This document shows positions 23,767 through 33,419 of a stretch of 42,143 nt of DNA, in pieces. Source of the stretch: CAYRGQ01 sp964423925 (GTDB taxonomy: Bacteria > Bacteroidota > Bacteroidia > Sphingobacteriales > Sphingobacteriaceae); NCBI GenBank assembly GCA_964423925.1, contig CAYRGQ010000031.1, positions 1 through 42,143 of the forward strand, written 5' to 3'. Below the pieces are notes generated by a model, which made no database searches, was not told the origin of the DNA, and saw only the letters and a list, made by a program, of their open reading frames with translations. A program made the position numbers and the translations under genes. The first letter of the stretch is position 1, and each line of letters begins with the position of its first letter.

Positions 23767-24408
23767 CTAAGCGCGCACAAAGGGATTGGTTCGTTTCTCG
23801 TAGCCCACCGTTGTCTCTGGTCCGTGGCCCGGATAGACCACCGTCTCGTCGGGCAGCGTGTACACTCGTTGCCGAATGCTCATTAGCAATTGCTCGTGGT
23901 TACCCCCTGGCAAGTCCGTGCGGCCGATACTATTACGAAACAACACATCGCCCCCTATTAAAATGCCTTGCTGGGGCACATAAAAGCACAGGTGGGCGGG
24001 CGAATGGCCCGGCACGAGGATCAATTCCAGCTCGCTTTCCCCAAAGGTGACGGTTTGCCCATCTTCGAGAAAGCTTCCGGGTATGGGTGATGGCTCGTAG
24101 CGCAAACCCATTTGAGGGGCGTAATTTTGCACCTCAATCAACAAGGGCAGCTCTCCCTCGTGCATCTGCGGCACCAAACCAAATTGATCGTGGACAAAGC
24201 GGTTGGCCAGTACGTGGTCGATATGGCAATGGGTATTCAGCAAAATCTCAGGGCGCAGCCCCTTCTCCCGGACGAACGCCACGAGCCGCTCTTCTTCTGC
24301 CACGCCGTACATTCCGGGGTCGATGATCGCGCAAGCGCCCGACTCATCGTACAGTACGTACGTATTTTCCTGATAAGGGTTAAAGACAAAGGACTTGACA
24401 GTAATCAT
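23767..24408 (-). CDS. MBL-fold metallo-hydrolase (glyoxalase II-like)
   Basis: 213 residues from the ATG at 24408. The zinc-binding motif is NTHCHIDHVLA, followed by PGHSPAHLCFY, the GGDVLF aspartate region and PGHGPETTVGYEK, the order of the hydroxyacylglutathione hydrolase-like branch. It is shorter than true glyoxalase II and lacks its C-terminal helical domain, so it is probably a thioester or related ester hydrolase in the cytoplasm. It lies between an LEA2 lipoprotein gene and a Lol permease gene, with no obvious functional link. Confidence 0.88.
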   Translation of the reverse strand: MITVKSFVFNPYQENTYVLYDESGACAIIDPGMYGVAEEERLVAFVREKGLRPEILLNTHCHIDHVLANRFVHDQFGLVPQMHEGELPLLIEVQNYAPQMGLRYEPSPIPGSFLEDGQTVTFGESELELILVPGHSPAHLCFYVPQQGILIGGDVLFRNSIGRTDLPGGNHEQLLMSIRQRVYTLPDETVVYPGHGPETTVGYEKRTNPFVRA

Positions 24409-24489
24409 ACGCACAAACTTAGGCAAAATCAAGATATCGCAAAGAATACGCCACCCGACACAGCAGCCTACGCCTACACGGAAGGCGGA

Positions 24490-25122
24490 CTACTGGAACA
24501 GCGCGGCTGGATCAACGCGGCGATTGATTGTAATGAAGCCGGGATAGTCAATCGCGGTGTTGCCCAACGCAAGGGTCGGTTTTATCTTAATGGCCATATT
24601 GACTGGGCCGGCCGACGCCCCGGATTGCAGGGTTTGCATATAGCCTACCACGCGCTGTAGAACCTCCTGGTTTGACAGCAATGCATACATGTTGCCTTGC
24701 AGTTTGACCGGCACGACTACCGTTTCTCCAGCGGGTACACGCACCGGCAGGTCGGACGTGCCGTCGATAATTTGATGGCCTTCCACCTCTATGATGTAGG
24801 AAAACTGCCCGATACCTGCCAAGGTGTTCGTCGGGTTGGTGACCTGTACGTTCAAAATGGCCGACAGCGGAACGTTGCCACTCAGAAAACCCAGCGCTAC
24901 ACCAGGCAGCCGGCTCACATCCACGCGTCTGCTCTCGATCAACTGCCTGACATCCGTCCCCGCCAGAAACACGCTGTCTGCCGATACCAATTCGTATTTG
25001 CATTTTTCCAACGCCCGCAACTCCTTGGCCTGCCGATCTATTCCACAACTGGTCATAAAAAACAGGACAAGGAGAACCCCAAGGCCAAAATATTTCTTCT
25101 GCATCACGAGCATCGTTGTCAT
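24490..25122 (-). CDS. LEA type 2 family lipoprotein
   Basis: About 210 residues. Start is the ATG at 25122, 25113 or 25104; the last (MQKKYFG) gives the most compact signal peptide and the best spacing from the promoter. Lipobox MTSC makes it a lipoprotein. The body resembles LEA14/WHy domains: FLSGNVPLSAILNVQVTNPT, then FSYIIEVEGHQI, and VRVPAGETVVVPVKL, a beta-sandwich of fibronectin-like form. Such proteins are common in Bacteroidetes, with no clear role. It starts a minus-strand unit and is transcribed divergently from mfd. Confidence 0.7.
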   Translation of the reverse strand: MTTMLVMQKKYFGLGVLLVLFFMTSCGIDRQAKELRALEKCKYELVSADSVFLAGTDVRQLIESRRVDVSRLPGVALGFLSGNVPLSAILNVQVTNPTNTLAGIGQFSYIIEVEGHQIIDGTSDLPVRVPAGETVVVPVKLQGNMYALLSNQEVLQRVVGYMQTLQSGASAGPVNMAIKIKPTLALGNTAIDYPGFITINRRVDPAALFQ

Positions 25123-25126
25123 AATG

Positions 25127-25134
25127 CAAATGTA
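25127..25134 (-). promoter_or_regulatory. -7 box of the LEA2-MBL-Lol unit
   Basis: TACATTTG on the minus strand matches the consensus. The transcript would start near 25120, so the ATG at 25122 would be leaderless or excluded and 25104 would have a ~16-nt leader. Confidence 0.5.
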
Positions 25135-25211
25135 CGTATTTGACGACGGTTTTATCCTAAGCCACTGAACTTTCTGCCCGCACGGGGACCACGTCAACCC
25201 GACATTTTTGC

Positions 25212-25219
25212 TATCTTTG
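25212..25219 (+). promoter_or_regulatory. -7 box of mfd
   Basis: TATCTTTG, exact consensus, 20 nt before the mfd start. No -33 TTG is seen at the usual spacing. Confidence 0.5.
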
Positions 25220-25238
25220 CGCCGGATTAAAGGAGACA

Positions 25239-28200
25239 GTGAGCGCCAAAGACATCATAGCCCGTTTTCAACAAAGTGACCCCGTAGGCCTGCTTGCGTC
25301 TGCATTGGAGACCTCGGCAGCGCGTGTGCATGCCAAAGGGCTTGTGGGATCGGGCGACGCCATAGTGGCCGTGGCCCTGAGCCACAAAATCGAGCGGCCC
25401 ATGCTGTTCGTCCTGCCAAGCCACGAAGACGCCGTCTTTTTTCTAAGTGACCTCGAAGGGCTGCTCGACCGGCAGGTGCTTTTTTTCCCCTCATCGTTCC
25501 GCAAGCCGTTTGATTTTACTCAGACGGACAGCGCACACGTCTTACAACGGGCCGAAACACTGAGTGCCCTCGCGCAGGAAAAATCCACGCACCGCATGGT
25601 GGTGACCTATCCCGAGGCGCTCGCCGAAAAGGTAATCAACGGCGATGACCTGCGTGACAATACACTCGCCATCACCGAACACTCCAAGCTTGACATTGAT
25701 TTCATCAACGAGTTTTTACAGGAATACGCGTTTGAGCGCGTAGATTTTGTTTATGAGCCCGGGCAATACGCCATCCGCGGCGGCATTGTCGATATTTTCT
25801 CTTTCTCCAATGACCTGCCTTACCGAATTGAATTTTTCGGATCGGAAATCGAGAGCATCCGCACCTTCGACACCGAAAGCCAGCTGTCCGTCAACAAGAT
25901 CCACACGGTAACCATCGTACCGAACGTACAGGCCAAATTCCTGACCGAGTCCAATATTTCGCTATTGGAGTATATCGCACCGGATTCGATGCTGTGGATC
26001 AAGGATGTCCAATTTACGATGGACATCGTGAGCTCCGGTTTCCAAAAGGCGGCCGAACTATGGTCCGCACTTTCAGAACAGGATAAACGCCAAAATCCCG
26101 AGTGGATCGATCCCCGTTTCAATTTTTCTGAAGCAAGCCAGCTTTCGGCGCTGCTGCAGCGCTTCCCCATCATCGAGTTTGGCAAGCAATTTCTCTACAA
26201 ACCCGATGCGACCGTCAGCTTTGGCATGAAGCCCCAGCCCTCATTCAACAAAGATTTTGGACTGCTCATCCACAACATCAAGGAGAACGAGTCTAAGGGC
26301 ATCGAAAATCTAATCTTCAGCGACCTAACCAAACAGATCGAACGGCTGTACGCTATTTTCGCCGATCTCGACAGTACGGTTACCTTTACGCCGGTGCATG
26401 TGTCGCTCCGCGAAGGGTTTATCGACACCGACGTCCAGCTGGCGTGCTATACCGACCACCAAATATTCGACCGGTACTACAAATACCGCCGCAAGAAAGG
26501 ATACGAACGCTCCCAAGCCATCACACTCAAAGAATTGCGCGAACTCAAACCCGGCGACTACATTACGCATATTGACCACGGCATCGGGAAATACGCCGGT
26601 TTGGAGAAAGTCGAGGTTAACGGGCGCGAACAGGAGATGATCCGGCTGGTGTATGCCGACAACGACTTGCTCTACGTCAATATCAACTCCCTAAACCGCA
26701 TATCCAAGTATTCGGGCAAGGAGGGCATGGTGCCCAAGATGAACAAGCTCGGCACCGACGCATGGGACAAGCTTAAAAAGACCACAAAAAAAAAGGTTAA
26801 GGATATCGCCCGTGACCTCATCAAGCTATACGCCAAACGAAAAGCCGAAACTGGCAACGCCTTCAGTCCCGACACTTATTTACAGACGGAGCTAGAAGCT
26901 TCGTTTATCTACGAAGACACACCCGACCAAGAAAAGGCTACAGCCGACGTGAAACGAGACATGGAATCACCGCATCCCATGGATCGGCTGGTTTGCGGCG
27001 ACGTGGGCTTCGGCAAGACCGAAGTGGCCATCCGTGCGGCATTCAAGGCGGTCGCCGACAGCAAGCAGGTAGCGGTGCTGGTACCCACCACGATTTTGGC
27101 CATGCAGCATTACCGGACCTTCTCCGAGCGCCTCAAAGGATTTCCGTGCAACGTCGATTACATCAACCGATTTAAATCGCCCAAGCAAATCAAGGAAACC
27201 TTAGCCAAACTGGCAGATGGCAGCCTGGATATCATCATCGGCACCCACCGGCTGGTCAGCAAGGACGTCAAGTTCAAAGACCTGGGTCTCATGATCGTCG
27301 ACGAGGAGCAGAAGTTCGGTGTTAGTGTCAAGGAAAAATTGAAAAGATTACGTGCCAATGTCGACTCGCTGACACTCACCGCCACGCCCATTCCCCGAAC
27401 GCTGCACTTTTCGCTTATGGGCGCACGCGACCTCAGCATCATCAGCACACCGCCACCTAACCGCCAGCCCGTGCAGACGGAACTGCACGTATTCAACGAA
27501 ACGCTCATCCAGGAGGCCGTTTCTTACGAGCTGGACCGCCAAGGGCAGGTATTCTTTATCCATAATCGCGTGGCAGACCTCCCCCAACTGGGCGCCATGA
27601 TCCAGAAGCTCGTCCCGGACGCACGCGTGGGCGTCGCGCACGGCCAGCTCGAAGGCGACGCTTTGGAAGACGTCATGCTCAAATTTATCAACCACGAGTA
27701 CGATGTGCTTGTGGCTACCACCATCATTGAAGCGGGGCTTGATATTCCAAACGCCAATACCATCATCATCAACCACGCCCACATGTTTGGCCTAAGCGAC
27801 TTACACCAGATGCGTGGCCGCGTGGGACGGACGAACAAAAAGGCCTTCTGTTACTTGCTAAGCCCGCCGATGTCGACCCTCACGACCGAAGCCTACAAAC
27901 GGCTAAGCGCTATCGAGGAATTTTCGGATTTAGGTAGTGGATTCAACGTCGCCATGCGCGATTTGGACATTCGCGGAAGCGGAAACCTCTTGGGTGCCGA
28001 ACAGAGCGGTTTCATTGCTGAAATCGGCTTTGAGATGTACCACAAAATCCTAGACGAAGCCATACAGGAACTAAAGGACGACGAGTTCAAGGGGCTCTTT
28101 ACCGAAAACCAGGCCCAACGCTTCGTTACCTTCACTCAAATCGATACAGACCTGGAGGTGCTTATACCAGACGAATACGTTACCAGTGTGGGCGAACGCT

Positions 28201-28577
28201 ACAACCTATATAGCGAAATAGCCAACCTGGAAACGGAAGCACAGCTCGAGGCCTTCCGAAAGTCGCTTGAAGATCGCTTCGGCCCCGTCCCCGAGCAGGT
28301 CGACCTCCTGCTGCAAACTCTGCGACTTCAGTGGCTCGGCAAGGAAATCGGGTTTGAAAAGATCTCCCTCAAAAAGAACGTCCTCCGTGGATATTTCGTC
28401 AGCTCCAAGCAGAGCTCGTATTACGACAGCGACCGGTTCGGCAAGGTGCTGGAGTACGTACAGCAGAATCCCACCTTGTGCAACCTCAAAGAGGTCCGCG
28501 GTTCCCTCCGCATCGCCTTCGACCGAGTCTACGACGTGGCCCACGCTATCCACCTGCTGACGGGCATGGCCAAATAA
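25239..28577 (+). CDS. mfd: Transcription-repair coupling factor Mfd
   Basis: DNA translocase that removes stalled RNA polymerase and recruits UvrA. 1112 residues with the full set of domains. The UvrB-like N-terminal part includes ALAEKVINGDDL and YAIRGGIVDIFSF. The RNAP-interacting CarD-like domain shows LKPGDYITHIDHGIGKYAGL. The RecG-like helicase follows, with Walker A GDVGFGKTEVA, DEEQKFGV, TATPIPRTLHFSLMGARDLS and GRVGRTNKKAFCYLL. The C-terminal TRCF domain comes last. The start is a GTG preceded by AAAGGAGA, a rare clear Shine-Dalgarno in this window. uvrA lies about 7.5 kb downstream on the other strand. Confidence 0.98.
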   Translation: MSAKDIIARFQQSDPVGLLASALETSAARVHAKGLVGSGDAIVAVALSHKIERPMLFVLPSHEDAVFFLSDLEGLLDRQVLFFPSSFRKPFDFTQTDSAHVLQRAETLSALAQEKSTHRMVVTYPEALAEKVINGDDLRDNTLAITEHSKLDIDFINEFLQEYAFERVDFVYEPGQYAIRGGIVDIFSFSNDLPYRIEFFGSEIESIRTFDTESQLSVNKIHTVTIVPNVQAKFLTESNISLLEYIAPDSMLWIKDVQFTMDIVSSGFQKAAELWSALSEQDKRQNPEWIDPRFNFSEASQLSALLQRFPIIEFGKQFLYKPDATVSFGMKPQPSFNKDFGLLIHNIKENESKGIENLIFSDLTKQIERLYAIFADLDSTVTFTPVHVSLREGFIDTDVQLACYTDHQIFDRYYKYRRKKGYERSQAITLKELRELKPGDYITHIDHGIGKYAGLEKVEVNGREQEMIRLVYADNDLLYVNINSLNRISKYSGKEGMVPKMNKLGTDAWDKLKKTTKKKVKDIARDLIKLYAKRKAETGNAFSPDTYLQTELEASFIYEDTPDQEKATADVKRDMESPHPMDRLVCGDVGFGKTEVAIRAAFKAVADSKQVAVLVPTTILAMQHYRTFSERLKGFPCNVDYINRFKSPKQIKETLAKLADGSLDIIIGTHRLVSKDVKFKDLGLMIVDEEQKFGVSVKEKLKRLRANVDSLTLTATPIPRTLHFSLMGARDLSIISTPPPNRQPVQTELHVFNETLIQEAVSYELDRQGQVFFIHNRVADLPQLGAMIQKLVPDARVGVAHGQLEGDALEDVMLKFINHEYDVLVATTIIEAGLDIPNANTIIINHAHMFGLSDLHQMRGRVGRTNKKAFCYLLSPPMSTLTTEAYKRLSAIEEFSDLGSGFNVAMRDLDIRGSGNLLGAEQSGFIAEIGFEMYHKILDEAIQELKDDEFKGLFTENQAQRFVTFTQIDTDLEVLIPDEYVTSVGERYNLYSEIANLETEAQLEAFRKSLEDRFGPVPEQVDLLLQTLRLQWLGKEIGFEKISLKKNVLRGYFVSSKQSSYYDSDRFGKVLEYVQQNPTLCNLKEVRGSLRIAFDRVYDVAHAIHLLTGMAK

Positions 28578-28621
28578 ACGCTCCACCTACGCCCTCTCAT
28601 CAACACCGCACTCCTTATTTT

Positions 28622-28653
28622 ATTTGGCTTATTAACCAAATGTTATTATTTTT
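28622..28653 (+). terminator. Weak terminator-like hairpin after mfd
   Basis: ATTTGG-N8-CCAAAT followed by a T-rich run (TGTTATTATTTTT). The stem is short and AT-rich, so termination here is uncertain. Confidence 0.3.
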
Positions 28654-28751
28654 AACTAGATATTCATGTCTGTGTGGCGCCCGCTGCCCGAGTGGGCAGG
28701 TCACCGCTGGGAAGGAAATTGATTGTTTTACCACTATAAAAACAGATCGTC

Positions 28752-29408
28752 ATGAAAAAGCAACGCAAAAACAAGCCTCCAACCGGGCCCTCCGCACGCA
28801 CCTTTCGACTCCCCGAGCGCGCGGCGGTGGTTTACTCCGCGCAGTGGTACGCTATAGGGGTTTTCCTCTTCGCCATGCTGGTCGCCTCCTGCACGAATGA
28901 AGCCCAGCATGAAGCCAATCTGCAAGCGAAAAAGGATGCCGTGATGGCCACCATCGAGGAGGAAACCAACGCCTTCTTCGCGCGCGACTACGACCGCTGG
29001 AAATCCACCTACGTCCAAGAAGATTACGCTTTTCAAGCGTGGAGCAATCGCGATGGCACTTTCGACTCCAGCGTGGGCTGGAACGCCATCGACAACTCCA
29101 TTGGCCTCTACATCAACGAAAATCCCATCCCCGAGGCTGGACAAGCGACCACCGTGGAGCGGAAAAACATTCGCTTTAAGTTTTATGGTGATGATGTTGC
29201 CTATCTTACCTGGGACCAATTCAACAGCGACCGAAACGGCGAACTGTTCTTCCACAGTAAGGAAGTTCGGCTGTTGGAACGCGTGGGAGGTGTATGGAAA
29301 ATCGTGTGCGTATCGGCATTTTGGGATTTCAAGAACCTGATTCCCGCCGCAAAGCTACCCGATATCCAGCGGATGGATAAAGAAAGTCGCGGCACGGACA
29401 AAATCTAG
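28752..29408 (+). CDS. NTF2/SnoaL-like lipoprotein
   Basis: 218 residues. An unusually long positively charged lead (about 30 residues) precedes the hydrophobic core and lipobox LVASC (Cys47). The body starts with a helix (AVMATIEEETNAFFARDYDRW) and continues with strands such as RFKFYGDDVAYLTWDQFNSD and SKEVRLLERVGGVWKIVCVS, the NTF2-like fold used by ketosteroid-isomerase and SnoaL relatives. Many are small-molecule binding proteins. Catalytic residues cannot be assigned. It appears monocistronic. Nothing nearby reveals its ligand. Confidence 0.65.
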   Translation: MKKQRKNKPPTGPSARTFRLPERAAVVYSAQWYAIGVFLFAMLVASCTNEAQHEANLQAKKDAVMATIEEETNAFFARDYDRWKSTYVQEDYAFQAWSNRDGTFDSSVGWNAIDNSIGLYINENPIPEAGQATTVERKNIRFKFYGDDVAYLTWDQFNSDRNGELFFHSKEVRLLERVGGVWKIVCVSAFWDFKNLIPAAKLPDIQRMDKESRGTDKI

Positions 29409-29641
29409 GCTGTCTAACCTAGGCTCGGAAACGCACCGCCGACTCCGGTGAGTGCGCTAACACGGCTCCACGCCGCGTAGGGGATGCCTTTGGTTTTTTT
29501 TCAAGGTTGTCCGACATCCAAAGGCTACCCACTCCCAGCGCCACCAGCCAAGCCGCCCAGACAATTGTGTAAACGTCTCAAAAACACGTAACAAAACCCC
29601 CTCTTTATCGCCAAAAGCATGGATAAGCAACGAAAACTCGT

Positions 29642-29649
29642 TAATTTTG
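29642..29649 (+). promoter_or_regulatory. -7 box of the S41 protease gene
   Basis: TAATTTTG matches the consensus and lies 14 nt before the ATG at 29664, leaving a leader of only a few nucleotides. Confidence 0.4.
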
Positions 29650-29663
29650 CCTCGTGCTAATCA

Positions 29664-31301
29664 ATGACCATGCGGGCTAGGACGAAAAGGAATTTAATTG
29701 AAGCGGCGGGATACGCCATGGCCCTGGCTATCGGTTTGCTCTTAGGGCAAAACTACGTGGACGAAAACCACCACTCGTCCTCCACAAGCCTGTTGCCATT
29801 GGGCCTGACGGATAAAACCGGTAAGTTGCAGCGCATGATTGACTTGATTGCCACTTCCTACGTCGACAGCGTGGACGTCGACGAGCTCCAAGAGTTGGCC
29901 ATCGGCGAAATCATTGACCAGCTAGATCCCCATTCTTCCTACCTGAGCCCCGCTGAGGCACGTGCACAACAGGAAACCCTCGAAGGAAGCTTCGAAGGCA
30001 TCGGCGTGGAATATTACCGGCTCAACGACACGCTGCTGACCGTGGGGCTGATTGACGACGGCCCAGCCCTAAAAGCTGGATTGCGAGTGGGCGACAAGCT
30101 CATCGCCGTCAATGGGGTGAAAATTGCAGGCGTAGGCGCCACTGACAAGGAAATTGAAAACAAAATCCGCGGACGCCGGGGCTCAACATTAGAACTGAAC
30201 ATTCATCGCGACGGTGTCGACCTTACTGAGCCCCTGAAAATCGTGCGCGATCGGATTGAGATCAGCAGCATCGATGCCGCCTATATGATAACCCCGCAAA
30301 CCGCATATATCAAGGTGCGGCGATTCGGGTCGCGCACCGCAACCGACTTCCGCGATGCCCTGGACAGATTGACGAAGGAAGGTGCCAAAAAATTGGTACT
30401 CGACCTACGCGAAAACGGGGGCGGCTATTTTAGCGCGGCCACCTCGCTGGCCAGCCAGTTTTTTGACGATCGCCTGCTACTCGTCTATACGCAAGGTGCG
30501 CACGAGTCGCGAACCGACTATTATACCACGTCGGACGGACAATTTAGCAACTTAGAGCTCGCCGTGCTTATTGATGAGCTCTCCGCCTCCGGAAGCGAAA
30601 TCGTGGCAGGAGCGATTCAGGATCTCGACCGCGGTATCATCGTGGGACGCCGTTCCTTTGGCAAAGGGCTGGTGCAGGAGCAGTTTGGCTTTGGTGACGG
30701 CTCCGCACTCAACTTAACTATCGCTCGCTATTATACCCCGCTGGGGCGGAGCATCCAAAAGTCCTATCAACAAAATGGGATGAAGCTCGTTACAAACCCC
30801 TCTCCTGGTCTGCCCGTAGCCGACTCGACGCGGCAGGCCGATTCGTTGGTGTTTTTTGCGGGTCGAAAATTTACCACGGCCGCGGGGCGAATCGTATACG
30901 ACGGGGGCGGTATCATGCCCGACATCTATGTGCCGACGGACAGCAGTACCCGGATTTCGTTTTACCGCAATCTCGTGCGCGAAAATCTAGTAGAAGCGTA
31001 TGTGTATGAGCGTTTGGCTAAATCCGTACCTGCCTATTCCGTTGAGAATTTCCTATCAGGATACCACCTGCCTGACGAACACTACGCGGATTTCCTCGAC
31101 TTTGTCGTGGATCGTGGCGTTGCTTTCACCCCCGCCGATGCCAAACGAGCGAAAGGTCTCATCCAGCGCGATATCGAAGCCCTGTTAGGCCGTTTTTACT
31201 TCGGATATGACGCCTATTTTAAGGTGAGGAACCGATCGGACGAAGTGCTGTCCCAAGCCCTGCAGGTGCTTTCCCAACCGCCGGCCACGGTCGAGGAGTA
31301 A
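29664..31301 (+). CDS. S41 family C-terminal processing peptidase with PDZ domain
   Basis: 545-residue periplasmic serine protease anchored by an N-terminal segment (AAGYAMALAIGLLLG). Order: helical cap with IGEIIDQLDPHSSYLSPAEA; PDZ domain with FEGIGVEYY and PALKAGLRVGDKLIAVNGVK; protease core with KLVLDLRENGGGYFSAA. The catalytic Ser lies in ELSASGSEIVAGA and the Lys in GRRSFGKGLVQEQFG, the Ser-Lys dyad of CtpA/Prc. A C-terminal extension of about 150 residues is typical of Bacteroidetes members. It degrades or trims envelope proteins. It ends 3 nt from the convergent EEP gene, with no room for a terminator. Confidence 0.95.
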   Translation: MTMRARTKRNLIEAAGYAMALAIGLLLGQNYVDENHHSSSTSLLPLGLTDKTGKLQRMIDLIATSYVDSVDVDELQELAIGEIIDQLDPHSSYLSPAEARAQQETLEGSFEGIGVEYYRLNDTLLTVGLIDDGPALKAGLRVGDKLIAVNGVKIAGVGATDKEIENKIRGRRGSTLELNIHRDGVDLTEPLKIVRDRIEISSIDAAYMITPQTAYIKVRRFGSRTATDFRDALDRLTKEGAKKLVLDLRENGGGYFSAATSLASQFFDDRLLLVYTQGAHESRTDYYTTSDGQFSNLELAVLIDELSASGSEIVAGAIQDLDRGIIVGRRSFGKGLVQEQFGFGDGSALNLTIARYYTPLGRSIQKSYQQNGMKLVTNPSPGLPVADSTRQADSLVFFAGRKFTTAAGRIVYDGGGIMPDIYVPTDSSTRISFYRNLVRENLVEAYVYERLAKSVPAYSVENFLSGYHLPDEHYADFLDFVVDRGVAFTPADAKRAKGLIQRDIEALLGRFYFGYDAYFKVRNRSDEVLSQALQVLSQPPATVEE

Positions 31302-31304
31302 CAC

Positions 31305-32432
31305 TCATAGCGAAAGATCGGCCCAAACCGGATAATGGTCGGAGTATCGGCGTTTCACAACTTGATAGTGGTGTATACCGATTTGCTTGCTCGCCAAAAT
31401 ATAATCGATTTGAAAATTAGGGAAGGCACCGTTGTACGTCTCACCCCAGCCACGCCCCCGCAAACGAAATGCGTTCTGCATGTCCTGCGAAAGGTGATTG
31501 ACCGCGTATGATAGCGGCGTATCGTTGAAATCCCCCATCACCAGGCACGGTCCGCTAACAGCGCGGCGGTGCTCGCGCAAGGCCCCCGCTTGTTCGCTCC
31601 GTGCCTCGAACGCATGGCGCAGGCGCCAACCGATACGCTTCGTAGACGACACCTCCTCTTCTAGCGTCTTCGCACTAGCCTCGAGGAACTCGTAATCCTC
31701 GCGTTGGAAACCAAACGTCCGCAAATGCACGTTATAGACGCGTATGGTATCACCTCGGTAGGCAATGTCGGCGTAGATGGTACCGTTAATACCAAACCAA
31801 TGTTCTTCCAATTTACCTTTCGAAACGATGGGGTAGCGGCTTAGGATAGCCATCCCGTAAGCCTCGTAATCGTTCTCGGTCGTAGCGATGAAGTGTTGAT
31901 AAGCGTATCCGTGTTTGTCGCGAAAGGTGGCGAGCAGGTTGTGCTCCCCTTTCTTGCGCGTGAGAAACTCCTGCACGCATAGGATGTCTGGCGAAATACT
32001 GTCGATCAACTGCAGCATATCGCGCTTATACAGGAACGTGTGCGTCGGGTCGTTAGGCGGGCTGAAAAAATGCACGTTGAAACTCATCACGCGCACATGC
32101 CCGGTATCGGACGCTGCAACTACCTGCTCCGGCACAGCCTCGGCAAAGCCTATATGCTTGCGAAAGGCTCCCCAGCCCAAGACGAATACACCTACCGAGA
32201 GCAAGGCCAAGACAGGCTTGCGAAACAGCCAGTAAAGCACGAAAAACCCGTTAATGACAAGTATGGTGGAGTAGCCGATTCCGAAGAAGGCTATAGGCCA
32301 AAACGTACGCGGGTCGACATATGGCGCTAAATAGCTAATGAGCAACGCCCCTGCGGCCACTACATTGAGTAGAAAAACCGATTTACTGATAAGACCCAGC
32401 CGCCGCCTCTTTTTGAGTTTTCCCTTGGTCAC
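31305..32432 (-). CDS. Endonuclease/exonuclease/phosphatase family membrane protein
   Basis: 375 residues from a GTG whose codon overlaps the stop of the upstream rhomboid gene (GTGA), which fixes the start by translational coupling. The N-terminal ~95 residues hold two or three membrane segments. A periplasm-facing or cytoplasmic EEP domain follows, with all catalytic blocks: MSFNVHFF, CVQEFL, NVHLRTFG, VMGDFNDTP, DYILAS and SDHYPVWADL. The fold covers phosphodiesterases acting on DNA, RNA, inositol phosphates or sphingomyelin. The membrane anchor argues against a DNA-repair nuclease and for a lipid or extracytoplasmic phosphoester. It is last in the mutL-rhomboid unit. Confidence 0.88.
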   Translation of the reverse strand: MTKGKLKKRRRLGLISKSVFLLNVVAAGALLISYLAPYVDPRTFWPIAFFGIGYSTILVINGFFVLYWLFRKPVLALLSVGVFVLGWGAFRKHIGFAEAVPEQVVAASDTGHVRVMSFNVHFFSPPNDPTHTFLYKRDMLQLIDSISPDILCVQEFLTRKKGEHNLLATFRDKHGYAYQHFIATTENDYEAYGMAILSRYPIVSKGKLEEHWFGINGTIYADIAYRGDTIRVYNVHLRTFGFQREDYEFLEASAKTLEEEVSSTKRIGWRLRHAFEARSEQAGALREHRRAVSGPCLVMGDFNDTPLSYAVNHLSQDMQNAFRLRGRGWGETYNGAFPNFQIDYILASKQIGIHHYQVVKRRYSDHYPVWADLSL

Positions 32433-33319
32433 GGCCGATGTTCGTTAGCGCCTGCTTTGCTCGCCTTGAACAGGGTGTTTTTCTCCGCTTGCGTGAGGCT
32501 GTCGTACCCTGTTTGCGATATTTTGTCGAGAATACGGTCGATCAACTCCTGGTTTGGCTCTAACGGGCTTTCCTCCTCAGTTACCGGCTTGGAGGCTTGG
32601 CGCTTGACCACACGCATGCGCTTGGCCTTTTTCTTACGAAACAAGAGGCTCCAGTCCTGACCGTTCTGCAGGCGTTTCGTGTAGATAAATCCGAAGAGTG
32701 CTCCCCCGATGTGCGCGAGACTTCCTCCGGCATTCACGCCTCCAATGGCAATGACATCAAGCACGATGAACACCAACGCCAAGTATTTCAGCCTGACGTT
32801 ACCGAAGAAAAGCATGCGAATCGCATAGTCGGGCACAAGGGCAGCCGTAGCGAATATGATGGCGCTCACGCCGGCCGAGGCGCCGATTAAGGCCGATCCA
32901 GCCGCTTCTGATTGGAATACCGGAATCAGGTTGTACGCCAGGAGGTAGATTATGCCTCCCAGCACTCCGCCGGCAAGATACACGAACGTAAATTGCCGCT
33001 TGTTGAGAAAATCCAGAAAGATCATCCCCAGCCAATACAGCCAAAGCATATTGAACAAAATATGGAAGAACTGCTGGTGGGCAAACATGTAGCTAACGAT
33101 CGTCCAAGGCTTATAAGCAAGCTCGCCCAAGTCAGCGGGCATGGCCAGCCAATCGATTAGGTAGGCAGAAAGCCGAACGTCGGTAAAACCCAAGGCGGTT
33201 AATAGCGAGAGCAAGCCTATAACGACGAATATAATCAGGTTAAGCGCAATAAATAGGTTCAAGGGGCTCCCAGAGCGGAAACCTTTGTTCCATAAATCGC
33301 CGAACAGTGACCGTTTCAT
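32429..33319 (-). CDS. Rhomboid family intramembrane serine protease (with cytoplasmic tail)
   Basis: 296 residues from the ATG at 33319; upstream ATGs would lie within or before a promoter-like TATATTCG. Six membrane segments with rhomboid marks: AHQQFFHILFNMLWLYWLG on helix 2, catalytic Ser in IGASAGVSAI and catalytic His in LAHIGGALFGF. A basic cytoplasmic tail of about 80 residues follows and ends in an acidic helix pair (NQELIDRILDKISQTGYDSL). It cleaves membrane proteins inside the bilayer; the substrate is unknown. It lies 100 nt after a second, shorter rhomboid gene. Confidence 0.92.
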   Translation of the reverse strand: MKRSLFGDLWNKGFRSGSPLNLFIALNLIIFVVIGLLSLLTALGFTDVRLSAYLIDWLAMPADLGELAYKPWTIVSYMFAHQQFFHILFNMLWLYWLGMIFLDFLNKRQFTFVYLAGGVLGGIIYLLAYNLIPVFQSEAAGSALIGASAGVSAIIFATAALVPDYAIRMLFFGNVRLKYLALVFIVLDVIAIGGVNAGGSLAHIGGALFGFIYTKRLQNGQDWSLLFRKKKAKRMRVVKRQASKPVTEEESPLEPNQELIDRILDKISQTGYDSLTQAEKNTLFKASKAGANEHRP

Positions 33320-33419
33320 GAGGTGTCTATTTGTGCCAAGCTGCTTGGGCATCCGTAGAGCGAATATAGGAAAAAACCGTACACGCACCAAAATGTTGGC
33401 GCATGCACATTCCCGCTCC

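Noticed and set aside
28684..28699. CTGCCC-N4-GGGCAG hairpin upstream of the NTF2-like gene
   Set aside because: Short stem without a T run and about 50 nt from the start codon; it could be leader structure but nothing supports a function.
29486..29525. GCCTTTGG/CCAAAGGC inverted repeat between the NTF2-like and S41 genes
   Set aside because: The 24-nt loop contains the T run, so it does not look like a standard terminator; it may be chance.
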